From NCBI GenBank assembly GCA_963707465.1, contig CAVPQK010000011.1:558001-622000 (forward strand): a stretch of 64,000 nt of DNA, written 5' to 3'. Position 1 is the stretch's first letter. Each line of letters opens with the position of its first letter. This DNA comes from Bog-159 sp963707465 (GTDB lineage: Bacteria > Acidobacteriota > Terriglobia > Bryobacterales > Bryobacteraceae). The notes below the pieces were generated by a model, which was not told where the DNA came from, made no database searches, and was given only the letters and a program-made list of their open reading frames with translations. Shown here in pieces: positions 31,981 to 40,917 of this stretch. Made by a program: the position numbers and the translations under genes.

Positions 31981-32960
31981 CATTTTGCGGCACGTGCTCC
32001 TCCCGCCTTCTGCACGAGCGTCCGGAACGTCTCCCCCATCCCGAACAACAGGCTCTTCAACTGCAATCGAACCCGCAACTCCTCATCTCCCGTGGATGCC
32101 GCCAGCGCGGCCGCGAACTGATCCGGCTCTCCGGCGGCCAGCAGCGTTTGCGCCAGAGTTTCGAAGCGAATTGTCTCCAGCCCGACCCGTGCGCCGTATT
32201 CCCGGAGTGCCGTAAACGCGACATGCGCGGTGATGTCCTTCTCGCCGGGATCTTCCAGCACATCCTCATCCGCCTGGTGTCGCCGGTAGCTCATCAACGT
32301 GCCGCGTGGAAATCGGACGAACTCGGTGCGCGTGTAGCCGTAGTCGATGGTGAACACGAACCCTGCCTCCAGAGCGCGCGCTATGCGCTGGAGCCAGGCG
32401 AGCGCATCCAGGTTCACCTCGAACAGCGTACCTTCCGCGGGCGGCGGAAAATAGCGGCGCAGATATTCCACCGCCTCCTCGCGCGCGGGCGGACCAGCCG
32501 CCCACACGAAGCGCTCGTCCCACCCCACGCGCATCTCGCGAAAGCCGCCGTCGCGAAAAGTAACCACCTCCGCCGGGAGAGCGTCGAAAAACTCGTTGGT
32601 GAACACTACGCCGCGAAAACGCTCCGGCATCGTGCCGTGAGCCAAGTCCACCGGCACAGACCGCCATTCGGAGAATGCCGCGGCCATCTCGCCTCTTCCG
32701 GCGCCCAACTCGACCACCGTGAAGTCCGCCGGCGCGCCCATCTCCTCGAAAAGCGACCGTATTCGCGCGGCTATCAGGATGCCGAATGCCGGCTGCATCT
32801 GTTCGGCCGTGTAGAAGTCGCCGGCCTTGCCGAATGGATCGTGCACGCGCCGGTAATATCCGTGCGCCGGATCGTAGAGCGCGGCTTCCATGAACCGACG
32901 GAACGAAATCGGGCCGTCGCGCCGGATCTCGTCACGCAAGATTTCGGTAAGCGGGCTCAC
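31980..32960 (-). CDS. SAM-dependent methyltransferase, MidA/NDUFAF7-like
   Basis: 326 aa, GTG start at 32960 coupled to the upstream stop (GTGA). ISFRRFMEAALYDPAHGYYR is the diagnostic opening of the DUF185/MidA family; VVELGAGRGEMAAAF is the SAM-binding motif I, and VFTNEFFDALPAEVV the family's second hallmark. The eukaryotic member methylates an arginine in complex I subunit NDUFS2; the bacterial substrate is unknown, a protein arginine is likely. Confidence 0.88.
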   Translation of the reverse strand: MSPLTEILRDEIRRDGPISFRRFMEAALYDPAHGYYRRVHDPFGKAGDFYTAEQMQPAFGILIAARIRSLFEEMGAPADFTVVELGAGRGEMAAAFSEWRSVPVDLAHGTMPERFRGVVFTNEFFDALPAEVVTFRDGGFREMRVGWDERFVWAAGPPAREEAVEYLRRYFPPPAEGTLFEVNLDALAWLQRIARALEAGFVFTIDYGYTRTEFVRFPRGTLMSYRRHQADEDVLEDPGEKDITAHVAFTALREYGARVGLETIRFETLAQTLLAAGEPDQFAAALAASTGDEELRVRLQLKSLLFGMGETFRTLVQKAGGARAAK

Positions 32961-33244
32961 GGTTCGATGACCCGGGTCTGCGGCGTGGTGATGAACATCT
33001 CGATCAGGTAATCGTGCAGGCAGTCGTAAAGGTAGCGCTGTAGGGTCCAGGGGAACTGCGGATGCCCGATATCCCGCTCGTGCAGCGGCGCATAGTACGT
33101 GTGCAAGCCCAACCCCCGATTCTTCAGCTCGATGACCAGCTCGATCGACCCGTTGTGCTCGCGTGCTGAAAAATCCATCAGCGCATGCTCATAACGGCGC
33201 AATTCGGCTTCGACCTTCTCGAGCGAACTCTGCAGGGGACTCAC
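32957..33244 (-). CDS. Hypothetical protein, 95 aa
   Basis: GTG start at 33244. Not recognised. The product has a helical start (LQSSLEKVEAELRRYEHALM), a central beta segment (GSIELVIELKNRGLGLHTYY) and a helical end (WTLQRYLYDCLHDYLIEMFI). It overlaps the MidA-like gene by 4 bases, so it is co-translated with it and may supply a partner or belong to the same acidobacterial gene pair. Confidence 0.7.
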   Translation of the reverse strand: MSPLQSSLEKVEAELRRYEHALMDFSAREHNGSIELVIELKNRGLGLHTYYAPLHERDIGHPQFPWTLQRYLYDCLHDYLIEMFITTPQTRVIEP

Positions 33245-33272
33245 GCATTTATGCTAGCGTGAAAAACACGGC

Positions 33273-33866
33273 ATGTCTCTACCCGCCACCGTCCGGGTCA
33301 AACTCAGTTCCGAAGCCGCCGAGGGAATCTCCATCACGCGCGTGGTCGTCCAGGACCTGCCCTTGCGCGATCTGGTAGAGCACATGCTGGGCATCACCGG
33401 CAAGAACGAGGCGCGCGTGCGCGAGCTGCTGCTGCGCGGCACGCTGGTCAGCGGCGCTTCCCGCTTTCGCTGGACCGGATGGGACGCCGAACTGGACGGA
33501 CTGCGCGAGCTGCTGGCCACCTTCCCCGGCGACGATCCCGCGCGGCCCTTTGCGCCTGCGCGGTGCATGCGCGCAGTGCTGCGCGGCGGACGCCAGGCCA
33601 TCCACATCCCCCGCGAGGCCGCCGCGCGCAAGCCGCTCCTGCGCAAGACCAGCTTCTGGGATGTGCTGATGGACGTGGCCGAAGCCGGCGAGATCCGCTA
33701 CCTACATTATTCTTATAAGGACCGCGCCGACTGCTATCGCCTCGAGATGCCGCTGGCCGCCGCCGGGAAGCTCCGCGCCGCCGCCGACATCGTCAAGTAC
33801 AGCAGCCTGCGCGAGCAGATCCGGTCGGCAGGGTTCGTGTGGGCCGAGTTATATGTGGAGCGATGA
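33273..33866 (+). CDS. Conserved-looking hypothetical protein, 197 aa
   Basis: ATG at 33273. I do not recognise a family. The sequence begins TVRVKLSSEAAEGISITRVV, with VRELLLRGTLVSGASRFRWT and WDAELDGLRELLATFPGDDP, and ends RSAGFVWAELYVER. It has coding-like composition throughout and no membrane segment or leader, so cytosolic. The stop overlaps the start of the HicB relic by ATGA (33863-33866). Confidence 0.68.
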   Translation: MSLPATVRVKLSSEAAEGISITRVVVQDLPLRDLVEHMLGITGKNEARVRELLLRGTLVSGASRFRWTGWDAELDGLRELLATFPGDDPARPFAPARCMRAVLRGGRQAIHIPREAAARKPLLRKTSFWDVLMDVAEAGEIRYLHYSYKDRADCYRLEMPLAAAGKLRAAADIVKYSSLREQIRSAGFVWAELYVER

Positions 33867-34030
33867 CGACATACACCGCGATAATTGAACGACGTGCCTG
33901 GTTTCCCAGGGGCCCACAGCGAAGTGAAACGTAGGACGCGATCCATCGCAATCTGCAGGAAGTGATCGAGATGCTCCTCGAAGATGGCCGACCGCCCCCG
34001 AACGAGCAGACGATCGCCGCTGGCGGAGAC
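33863..34030 (+). pseudogene. Decayed HicB-family antitoxin (UPF0150) relic
   Basis: Three consecutive frames give pieces of one HicB-like protein: MTTYTAIIERR from 33863, VPGFPGAHSE from 33894 in the next frame, and DAIHRNLQEVIEMLLEDGRP from 33935 in the third. Aligned end to end they follow the HicB order (TYTAIIER, PGxxGAxSxGET, NLxEVIEMLLEDG). At least two indels and a small deletion destroy the gene. The relic begins by ATGA overlap with the preceding gene, and no HicA toxin is visible upstream, so the toxin has been lost. Confidence 0.7.
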
Positions 34031-34094
34031 GAACGATCCTGCCGCCCTGAAGCGCTACATTTCGTTTCGCGAATTGCGTGCTGGGATCTGATAG

Positions 34095-34592
34095 TCACGC
34101 CGAGCCAGCGTCCTTGCCCATCTCCTCCACGAACATCGCGGCCAACTCCGAAATCGCGGAATTCTCGTGCGCCGCGTACTCGCCAATCCGTGGCAACGCC
34201 TTCCGCAGCACCGATCGCAGTTCTCCCACCCATTCGGGCTGTGGCATGCGCCTCTTTCCAACCGCGCTGGCGAATTGCCGCATGCGCGCCGGATCGGTGG
34301 TGACCGCAAAGCTCACCAGCATCTCCAGGATCTCCACCGTGACCTTATCGCTCGCAGCGGAAAGCGCCTCGAGGATGAAAGGCAAAGCCGGCAGGGTGGC
34401 GGAAGCGATTTGGACATGCTGGTGGCACAACCCCGCCCTTAGATCGGCCGCCCCGGAAAGCGCAATGCTTTCATCCGGCGAACGCAGCCGCTCGATCTGC
34501 TCGGGGACCTGGCTTGCCGCGCCGTATAGGGTGTGAAATAGCGGCCAGTCCACGGCATGCAATCGCACTTGCCAATCGGTTTCCGCAGGCAT
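34095..34592 (-). CDS. Hypothetical helical-repeat protein, 165 aa
   Basis: ATG at 34592; a TTG 9 bases upstream is less likely. The sequence WQVRLHAVDWPLFHTLYGAA and DESIALSGAADLRAGLCHQH, QIASATLPALPFILEALSAA, KVTVEILEMLVSFAVTTDPA and HENSAISELAAMFVEEM reads as HEAT/ARM-like helical repeats. Similar short repeat proteins occur as immunity or scaffold proteins, but nothing nearby confirms that. Convergent with the 197-aa gene across the HicB relic. Confidence 0.62.
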   Translation of the reverse strand: MPAETDWQVRLHAVDWPLFHTLYGAASQVPEQIERLRSPDESIALSGAADLRAGLCHQHVQIASATLPALPFILEALSAASDKVTVEILEMLVSFAVTTDPARMRQFASAVGKRRMPQPEWVGELRSVLRKALPRIGEYAAHENSAISELAAMFVEEMGKDAGSA

Positions 34593-34650
34593 CTTCTGCA
34601 AGCATAGCCCACTCAGTCGGCGCCCGCGCTGATGTGGTTAAATCAATCTC

Positions 34651-35688
34651 ATGAAAGCAGTCCGTCTTGTTTTATTGATCGGCTCCACAGCCGCGGCCGC
34701 CCTGTGGTCCGAGAGCACGCCCCGCGAATCCTTATTGGTGCTGTCGAAAGGCGATCATACCCTCGTCATCGTGGACCCATCCACCCTCAAAGTCGTCGCC
34801 AAAGCGCCGGTCGGACCAGATCCGCACGAGGTCGTCGCATCCGCCGACGGGAAAGTCGCGTATGTTTCCATCTACGGGGGCGGCGCCTATAACACCATCG
34901 ACCGCATCAACCTGATTAGCCAGCAGAAGATGACATCCATCGATCTCGGCCCGTTGCGCGGCCCTCACGGCCTGATGTTCCTGGGCGGAAAAGTCTGGTT
35001 TACGGCTGAAGCCGCGAAAGCCATTGGAAGTTTCGATCCCGCCAAAGGGACAGTCGATTGGATCATGGGCACCGGCCAGGACCGCACCCACATGATCTTC
35101 GTCACCCAGGACATGCAGCGGATCTTCACCACCAACGTCAGTTCCGCGACGGTCAGCATCCTCGAGAAGAGCGCCCGCACCGGACCCGCCAGCCCGCCTC
35201 CCGGCGGCCCCAGAGGTCCGATGGGACCTCCCGGCGGCAACTGGGAGCAAACCGTTATCCCAGTCGGTAGAGGCGATGAAGGCTTCGATGTGTCGCCCAA
35301 TGGCAAGGAACTCTGGACGGCTAACGCCCAGGATGGCACCGTCTCAATCATCGATCTGGCGGCGAAGCGAGTGACCGATACCTTGCAGGCCAACGTGCGC
35401 GGGGCAAACCGCCTGAAGTTCACCCCCGATGGCAAGCTCGTATTGATTACTTCCCTCAGCGGCGCAGGCCTAGCCATTCTGGATTCCGCGACTCATAAGG
35501 AGTTGAAGCGGATCCCCATCGCACGCGGCGCGGCCGGCATCCAGATGCAGCCCGACGGCTCTCGCGCGTTCATAGCCTGCACCGGCGAAGGCTACGTCGC
35601 GGTCCTCGATCTGAAGACCCTTGAATTCGCCGCTAAGATCGATGCCGGTCCCGGGCCCGACGGCCTGGCCTGGTCGGTCCGGCCTTAG
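34651..35688 (+). CDS. Secreted beta-propeller (YVTN/NHL-type) protein
   Basis: 345 aa. Signal peptide KAVRLVLLIGSTAAAALW. Repeated blades of the YVTN type follow: HTLVIVDPSTLKVVAKAPVG PDPHEVVASADGKVAYVS in the first part, then DEGFDVSPNGKELWTANAQD with GTVSIIDLAAKRVTDTLQ, and GAAGIQMQPDGSRAFIACTG. A collagen-like GPxGP stretch (PPPGGPRGPMGPPGGN, about 185-200) is inserted between blades. Such proteins are extracellular binding platforms; function unknown. Followed 22 bases later by the GH172-like gene, probably co-transcribed. Confidence 0.82.
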   Translation: MKAVRLVLLIGSTAAAALWSESTPRESLLVLSKGDHTLVIVDPSTLKVVAKAPVGPDPHEVVASADGKVAYVSIYGGGAYNTIDRINLISQQKMTSIDLGPLRGPHGLMFLGGKVWFTAEAAKAIGSFDPAKGTVDWIMGTGQDRTHMIFVTQDMQRIFTTNVSSATVSILEKSARTGPASPPPGGPRGPMGPPGGNWEQTVIPVGRGDEGFDVSPNGKELWTANAQDGTVSIIDLAAKRVTDTLQANVRGANRLKFTPDGKLVLITSLSGAGLAILDSATHKELKRIPIARGAAGIQMQPDGSRAFIACTGEGYVAVLDLKTLEFAAKIDAGPGPDGLAWSVRP

Positions 35689-35710
35689 CACCTCGCTATA
35701 CTGGCCACTG

Positions 35711-37645
35711 ATGACTTCAAAGTGGCTCTCCGTCCTTCTGCCCGTCGCCTTCGGGTCGGCCGCCTGCGCCCAATTCGCCGACCCCTTGTCCTTCGCCCTG
35801 CTCAAGGACTATCGCGCCTTCCGCTCCTCCAGCAACAATCCCGATCCCGAAAGCAACGACGATTCCAAGCGCCCCATCCCCGGCGAAACCATCGTCCTGG
35901 GCGATTTGCAAGGTCCCGGCATGGTAACTCACATCTGGCTCACCGTCGCCGCCAACGAGTATGGCTGGCCGCGCCTGCTGCGCTTGCGTATATATTATGA
36001 TGGCAGCGCCACTCCCAGCGTCGACGCTCCGGTCGGCGACTTCTTCGGCGTCGGCCATGGCTTCGAGCGCGACATCAACTCCCTCATGGTCCGCGACAGT
36101 TCCAGCGGCCGCTCCCGCAATTGCTACTGGCCCATGCCGTTCCGCCGCTCGTGCCGCATCGCCATCACCAACGAGGGCCGCCGCCGCGTCTCCAACCTTT
36201 ATTACCACGTCGACTGGCGCAAGCTTCCGTCGCTGCCTCCCAATACCGCGTACTTCCACGCCCTCTACCGCCAGGCTCTTCCGGCCGCCGCCGGCAAACC
36301 GTACGAAGTGCTCTCGGTCCAAGGCCGCGGCCACTACGCCGGCACCGTGATGAGCGTCATCCAGACCGCCGCCGGCTGGTTCGGCGAGGGAGACGATATG
36401 ATCTACGTCGATGGCGAAAAGACCGCCGGCATCCAGGGCACCGGCACCGAGGATTACTTCAACGACGCCTGGTCCCTGCGCGAGGCGCAAGGCCTCTACA
36501 CCGGTGTGCCCGTCGCCGAAGGCGCCGACGTGGGCGCCCGCATGACGGCCTACCGTTGGCACCTTGCCGACCCCATTCCATTTACCCGCTCCTTCCGCTT
36601 CGATTTCGAGCACGCCGGTTGGACCTACAATCCAGATGGCACGGTGCGCTCCGCTTTCGAAGAGCGTCCCGATCTGTTCTCCAGCGTGGCCTTCTGGTAT
36701 CAGGAAGGAATCGCGAAGGGCCTGCCCGAACCTCCCTATGGCCCGGCCCGCCTGCCCCACGGCAATGCGCGGCAGATCGAAGTCGAAGATGCGATCGCCG
36801 ATGTGCGCACCGAAAACGGCAAAGCCGAAGTGCAGAAGGATGTCTTCTGGTCGCGCGACCTCCTGTTCCTGAATGCCACCGCCCCTGGCGCCAAGATGCG
36901 AATTCCATTCCAGGTGGACGCCGACGGCGACTACGAGTTGATCGCCCAGATCGCGCACGCGCCCGACTACGGCAATTACGAAGCGCTGCTGGATGGCAAG
37001 CCGGCCGCGCCGTCCGTAGCGATCGACGCGTGGTTCTCCGAAATCTATGTGGCCGCCGATCACCTCCTCGGATGGAAGAAGCTCACCAAGGGCGAACACT
37101 CGCTGACCTTCGTCTGCACCGGCAAGGACCCCAGATCCTCAGGCTACAACCTGGGGATCGATACGTTGATCCTCTCGCGCATCGGTCAGGTCTCGTCCGC
37201 CACCGCGCCCCCGGCATTCACCCCGCAAAAAGCCATCGCCGCCCTTAGCAATCCCGACCCGTTTATTCGCGGCTTGGCCGCCCTCACGCTGCGCGATGCG
37301 GGAGCAGCCGCGTATCCCGCGCTCGACCTCCTGGTCGCGAAGCTGAAGGATCCCGATGAGAACGTACGCTTGATGTCCGCCGATGCCATCGCCCGCCAGG
37401 GGAAGCGCGCCGCCCGCGCGGTGACCCCGCTCATCGCCGCCTGCGAAGTCCCGGGCGAGCACGTGCACGTGCTGCGCAGCGCGGCCAGCGCACTGGGCGC
37501 CATCGGCCCCGAAGCCGCACCAGCCCTGCCCGCATTGCACAAACTGGAGGCCCTCCCGCGAGTCCGCTGGGCCGCGAGCGCCGCCATCCGGCAAATAAGT
37601 GGGGCAGGCCCTCGGCCTGCGCGGGGCTCCCAGCCCCGCTCTTAA
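35711..37645 (+). CDS. DUF2961/GH172-like secreted protein with C-terminal HEAT repeats
   Basis: 644 aa from the ATG at 35711 (signal peptide SKWLSVLLPVAFGSAACA). The N-terminal domain has DLQGPGMVTHIWLTVAANEY, LRIYYDGSATPSVDAPVGDF and GTGTEDYFNDAW, the jelly-roll signature of DUF2961, now GH172 (fructo- and arabinofuranosidase-type glycoside hydrolases). A carbohydrate-binding-like region follows (RIPFQVDADGDYELIAQIAH), then HEAT-like repeats from about 510. The very C-terminus, GAGPRPARGSQPRS, is encoded by a GTGGGGCAGGC-type palindrome that overruns the stop, so the original end was probably a few codons earlier. Confidence 0.82.
   Translation: MTSKWLSVLLPVAFGSAACAQFADPLSFALLKDYRAFRSSSNNPDPESNDDSKRPIPGETIVLGDLQGPGMVTHIWLTVAANEYGWPRLLRLRIYYDGSATPSVDAPVGDFFGVGHGFERDINSLMVRDSSSGRSRNCYWPMPFRRSCRIAITNEGRRRVSNLYYHVDWRKLPSLPPNTAYFHALYRQALPAAAGKPYEVLSVQGRGHYAGTVMSVIQTAAGWFGEGDDMIYVDGEKTAGIQGTGTEDYFNDAWSLREAQGLYTGVPVAEGADVGARMTAYRWHLADPIPFTRSFRFDFEHAGWTYNPDGTVRSAFEERPDLFSSVAFWYQEGIAKGLPEPPYGPARLPHGNARQIEVEDAIADVRTENGKAEVQKDVFWSRDLLFLNATAPGAKMRIPFQVDADGDYELIAQIAHAPDYGNYEALLDGKPAAPSVAIDAWFSEIYVAADHLLGWKKLTKGEHSLTFVCTGKDPRSSGYNLGIDTLILSRIGQVSSATAPPAFTPQKAIAALSNPDPFIRGLAALTLRDAGAAAYPALDLLVAKLKDPDENVRLMSADAIARQGKRAARAVTPLIAACEVPGEHVHVLRSAASALGAIGPEAAPALPALHKLEALPRVRWAASAAIRQISGAGPRPARGSQPRS
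37598..37642. repeat. GTGGGGCAGGC-type palindrome overlapping the GH172-like stop
   Basis: GTGGGGCAGGCCCTCGGCCT then GCGCGGGGCTCCCAGCCCCG are two hairpins in the same order as the repeats at 3981 and 48695. The element occupies the last codons of the GH172-like gene and reaches the convergent epimerase stop. Confidence 0.72.
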
Positions 37646-38736
37646 GCCCCCCGCAGCCCCAAGCCCGGCCGGTCCGGCAGAATCAACTTGCCCTTCTCCA
37701 CCAGCACGCCCGCAAACGGATCGTTGGCAATCAGCAGATTCCCGTCCAGGTCCGCATAATCCACCAGGGGCGACAAATGCGCCGCCGCCGTCACTGAAAC
37801 CGAACTGGAAACCATGCACCCCAGCATCGTCTTCAAACCCAGCGCCTTGGCCACCTGGATCATGTTGTGCGCCTCCAAAATCCCGCCCGCCTTATCCAGC
37901 TTCACGTTTACGCCATCGAATGCGCCCGCCAGCTTCGGGATGTCCGCCGCATGCCGGCAGGCTTCGTCCGCGATCAGCGGCACATGCACGCGGCTGTGCA
38001 CCCAGTGCATCTCCTCCAGCATCTCCGCCGGCATCGGCTGTTCCACGAACTCCACGCCTTGCCCCGCCAGCCAGTTGATCTTGCGGACGGCCATTTCCTT
38101 GTCCTTCCAGCCTTCGTTGGCGTCCACGCGCAACGGCTTGTCCGTCGCGCTGCGCACGGCCGCGATGGTGGCTTCGTCCGTGTCCAGCCCCACCTTGATC
38201 TTCAGCACCGGAAAATCGGCCGCCTCCCGCACTTTCTGCCGCGTCGTCTCCGGATTGTCGATGCCGATGGAGAACGTCGTCACCGGCGTATCGCGCGGGT
38301 CCAGCCCGAAGTAGCGGTAGAGGGGCACGCCCAGCTTCTGCCCCACCCAATCCATCAGCGCGATATCGATGGCCGCCTTGCCCGCCCACTCGCCTTCCAC
38401 GCGTCCGAACACCTGCTGCATGAGCTTGGCGAATTGCCACGGATCGGCCCCCTCCACCAACTCGCGCACCGATTCCACCGCGCGCTGCCCGCCTTCGGCG
38501 TTCTCGCGATAGCGCACAATGGGCGCGCCCTCCCCGTGGCCCGTGATTCCGTCACGCGTATACGTGACATACAGCGTATCCCGGTAGTCGCTCGACGACA
38601 TGGTCGTAGTCCACGTGTGCCGCAGCTTCAGGCGCTTGATCTCCGTGCGCAGCGTGGCGCGCGCCGCGCCGCTCGCGGGGCCTGACAGCAGCGCGGGCCA
38701 TCCGGCCTGCGTCAGGAAGAAGTGACGGCGGTTCAT
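37642..38736 (-). CDS. L-Ala-D/L-Glu epimerase-like enolase-superfamily enzyme, with export leader
   Basis: 364 aa from the ATG at 38736. The leader NRRHFFLTQAGWPALLSGPA looks like a Tat/Sec signal. The enolase-superfamily residues are in place: KIK (179-181), metal ligands D205, E232 and D257, and the second base in KLDKAGG (K279-D281). KLDKAGG and a late DLDG (YADLDGNLLI) are hallmarks of dipeptide epimerases that convert L-Ala-D-Glu to L-Ala-L-Glu in murein recycling. It overlaps the NlpC/P60 gene by 4 bases. Those epimerases are normally cytoplasmic; the leader here is unusual. Confidence 0.84.
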   Translation of the reverse strand: MNRRHFFLTQAGWPALLSGPASGAARATLRTEIKRLKLRHTWTTTMSSSDYRDTLYVTYTRDGITGHGEGAPIVRYRENAEGGQRAVESVRELVEGADPWQFAKLMQQVFGRVEGEWAGKAAIDIALMDWVGQKLGVPLYRYFGLDPRDTPVTTFSIGIDNPETTRQKVREAADFPVLKIKVGLDTDEATIAAVRSATDKPLRVDANEGWKDKEMAVRKINWLAGQGVEFVEQPMPAEMLEEMHWVHSRVHVPLIADEACRHAADIPKLAGAFDGVNVKLDKAGGILEAHNMIQVAKALGLKTMLGCMVSSSVSVTAAAHLSPLVDYADLDGNLLIANDPFAGVLVEKGKLILPDRPGLGLRGA

Positions 38737-39548
38737 TTGAGCCTCCTGCAAGCGACCAGCAGCCGCGTCCAGTGCGGATCGCTCAGATCGCAAATCTGTA
38801 CCACCGGATGAATCCAGGTGGTCGCGTTGATGAATTTGCCTGCCCCGATATACATGCCCGTGTGCGTAATGTGGTCGGCGCCGCTCCCGAAGAACAACAG
38901 GTCTCCCGGCCTCAGTTCCTCCCGCTTCACCGGAACCACGCCCTGCCACGCGGCTTGCACGTCGGCGTCCCGCGGGATCGGCGTGCCCCGCCGCCGGCAC
39001 AGCATCTGCGTGAATCCCGAACAGTCGTAGCCGAAGCTGGATGCGCCGCCCCAAGTGTACGGCAATCCCACGAAGCGGCGGCTCAGCTCAATCGCCGCCT
39101 CGATCGAAAGCGGCTGCGTATCGAAGGAGACATCGCCGCGCTGTAGCCAGCCCGCCCGATCGTCGGGCAGCCGGACTTCGATCCATCGCCAGTTGTCCTC
39201 CGGCTCGGCAATCGTCTCCAGGTGGGTTTCAAACGGCACGGTGATCAGCGGCCGGCGCTTGGTAATGTTCGGCTCAAAATAGATGTTGGCGAACAGGCTC
39301 TCCACTTGCGCCACGCGCCCCGCGCCGGCATAGGGTTTATCCACGTGGCGCACGTCCTCCGCGGGAATCCAGCCGGCGTAGTCGTCCGGCGTGCGCACGC
39401 GCAGCCAGCCCGTCCGCGTCTCGACCACGCTGATGTTCGCTCCGTAGATCGCCTGCGACACGACTTCGGTGTCCGCGTCGGGCTGCGCGTACAGATTGAC
39501 CACGGGCTTGACGACCACGAGCATGGCCAGAGCCATAAACGGATGCAT
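38733..39548 (-). CDS. NlpC/P60 peptidase with two SH3-like domains (YkfC-like)
   Basis: 271 aa. A hydrophobic start (HPFMALAMLVVVKPVVNL) may be a leader. Two bacterial SH3 domains (about 15-65 and 78-145; TGWLRVRTPDDYAGWIPAED, RAGWLQRGDV) precede the NlpC/P60 domain with the catalytic Cys176 in FGYDCSGFTQ, His229 in DHITHTGMYIG and a polar third residue near His247. YkfC-type enzymes cleave gamma-D-Glu-diaminopimelate bonds in muropeptides freed during wall turnover. Overlapping the epimerase gene, it supplies that enzyme's L-Ala-D-Glu substrate, as in the ykf operon of Bacillus. Confidence 0.88.
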   Translation of the reverse strand: MHPFMALAMLVVVKPVVNLYAQPDADTEVVSQAIYGANISVVETRTGWLRVRTPDDYAGWIPAEDVRHVDKPYAGAGRVAQVESLFANIYFEPNITKRRPLITVPFETHLETIAEPEDNWRWIEVRLPDDRAGWLQRGDVSFDTQPLSIEAAIELSRRFVGLPYTWGGASSFGYDCSGFTQMLCRRRGTPIPRDADVQAAWQGVVPVKREELRPGDLLFFGSGADHITHTGMYIGAGKFINATTWIHPVVQICDLSDPHWTRLLVACRRLK

Positions 39549-39554
39549 GGGACC

Positions 39555-40850
39555 CTACTCGGCCCTCCCTCGAATCCACTCCGCAATATCCCCAATCACC
39601 TCCGGCGAAACATGCCCCGGCCTATCATATTCCTGCGGAGTGCTCATCCCCTCCCCCGCCACGAACAGGTGATTGAGTTTCGGATAACTCTTCATCGTAA
39701 CGTTCTTCTTCTCCTTCAATCCTGCCTTCCAAAGATCGAAGTCTTTCATGCGCACCTGGTAGTCGCGTTCACCCTGCAGGATCAGCATCGGCACTGCGCT
39801 CGCCGCCGCCATGGCCACCGGATCGTAGCCCTTCAAGTCCGCCTTGTATTTCTCGCCGGCCCCAGGCAAAACCGACCACGGATCGCGCCGGATGCCCGCC
39901 AGTCGTGTCTGCTGCGCCGCCGTCATCTCGTGTTCCAGGCCGAAAAGGTATTCGTACTGTTCCACGATTAACTCCTCCAGCGGGCGCACGCTGCCCGCCA
40001 TCACGATCGCGCCCGCCAGGCCCGTATCGGCCTGCATAATCCGCGGCATCAGATACCCGCCCTGGCTGTGGCCCAGCACAAAGATGCGCCGCGGGTCGAT
40101 GCCATCCTGCTTCCGCAACAGCGCCGCCGCCACCACGGCATCTTCCACGGTCTCCTGGGTCATGGTGAAGTTAGGGTCGGCGGCGCACTCCTGCGGATGA
40201 ACTCGGGTGCGCTTGTCATACCGCAGCACGGCGATGCCGCGCGTCGCCAGCCCCTCGGCCAGATCGCGGAATACTTTCGCGCCGCCCACGCTCTCGTCGC
40301 GATCGTTGGGGCCCGAGCCGTGTACCAGTACCACCGCGGGCCACGGCCCTTTCCCATTGGGCACCGTCAGCGTGCCCGGCAGTTTCCACGGGTCCGCGCC
40401 CACGCTCACGTCGCGCGACGAAAACGAATCGGGCCGGCTGTAGGCCGCTGTTTCATACACTGCCGTCAAAACCGGCCGGAACCATGTCCCCTGAATTTGC
40501 CCCGCGGCATTCCAACTCACCATGAAGTTCAGCGTGGCCGATGCCCAGCGTACGGGAATCGTCACCGTGACGGCATCTCCAATCTTGGCCGCCTGCGGCG
40601 GATCCTGAACTTGCGGCCGGCCCAGCGCACTCATGATCTGGCCGGCTTGTGCCGCATAAGTCTCAAGCGAAATGGACTTCTTCATTTCCGGCGAGAACAG
40701 CGCGTAGAATTCCTCGTACTTTCCCGCCAGAACCATATCCAGCGCTGCGCGCGAGCGCTCTTCCGGCGAAGGCGTCGCGCCCGCCGCCGCTATCAGCGCG
40801 AGCGCCCAAACCATGCCACCCTTCAAAATCCACGAACACCTATTCCGCAT
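39555..40850 (-). CDS. Secreted alpha/beta hydrolase with DUF3887-like N-terminal domain
   Basis: 431 aa. A signal peptide (SWILKGGMVWALALIAAAGA) precedes a small DUF3887-like domain (ALDMVLAGKYEEFYALFSPE, about 35-130). The hydrolase domain follows with VVLVHGSGPNDRDES, the nucleophile GHSQGG (about 266-271), acid in LQGERDYQ and His in KLNHLF. The pairing is typical of secreted esterases or peptidases of unknown substrate. It lies 6 bases upstream of the NlpC/P60 gene, so it is the first gene of the murein-peptide unit and may deacylate or hydrolyse wall fragments. Confidence 0.82.
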   Translation of the reverse strand: MRNRCSWILKGGMVWALALIAAAGATPSPEERSRAALDMVLAGKYEEFYALFSPEMKKSISLETYAAQAGQIMSALGRPQVQDPPQAAKIGDAVTVTIPVRWASATLNFMVSWNAAGQIQGTWFRPVLTAVYETAAYSRPDSFSSRDVSVGADPWKLPGTLTVPNGKGPWPAVVLVHGSGPNDRDESVGGAKVFRDLAEGLATRGIAVLRYDKRTRVHPQECAADPNFTMTQETVEDAVVAAALLRKQDGIDPRRIFVLGHSQGGYLMPRIMQADTGLAGAIVMAGSVRPLEELIVEQYEYLFGLEHEMTAAQQTRLAGIRRDPWSVLPGAGEKYKADLKGYDPVAMAAASAVPMLILQGERDYQVRMKDFDLWKAGLKEKKNVTMKSYPKLNHLFVAGEGMSTPQEYDRPGHVSPEVIGDIAEWIRGRAE

Positions 40851-40917
40851 ACACCTACATTGTAAGATCGCTCAGTCACCTCAGCCGCGAAGGCTTTTGC
40901 GCGATAATAGCGCCTAG

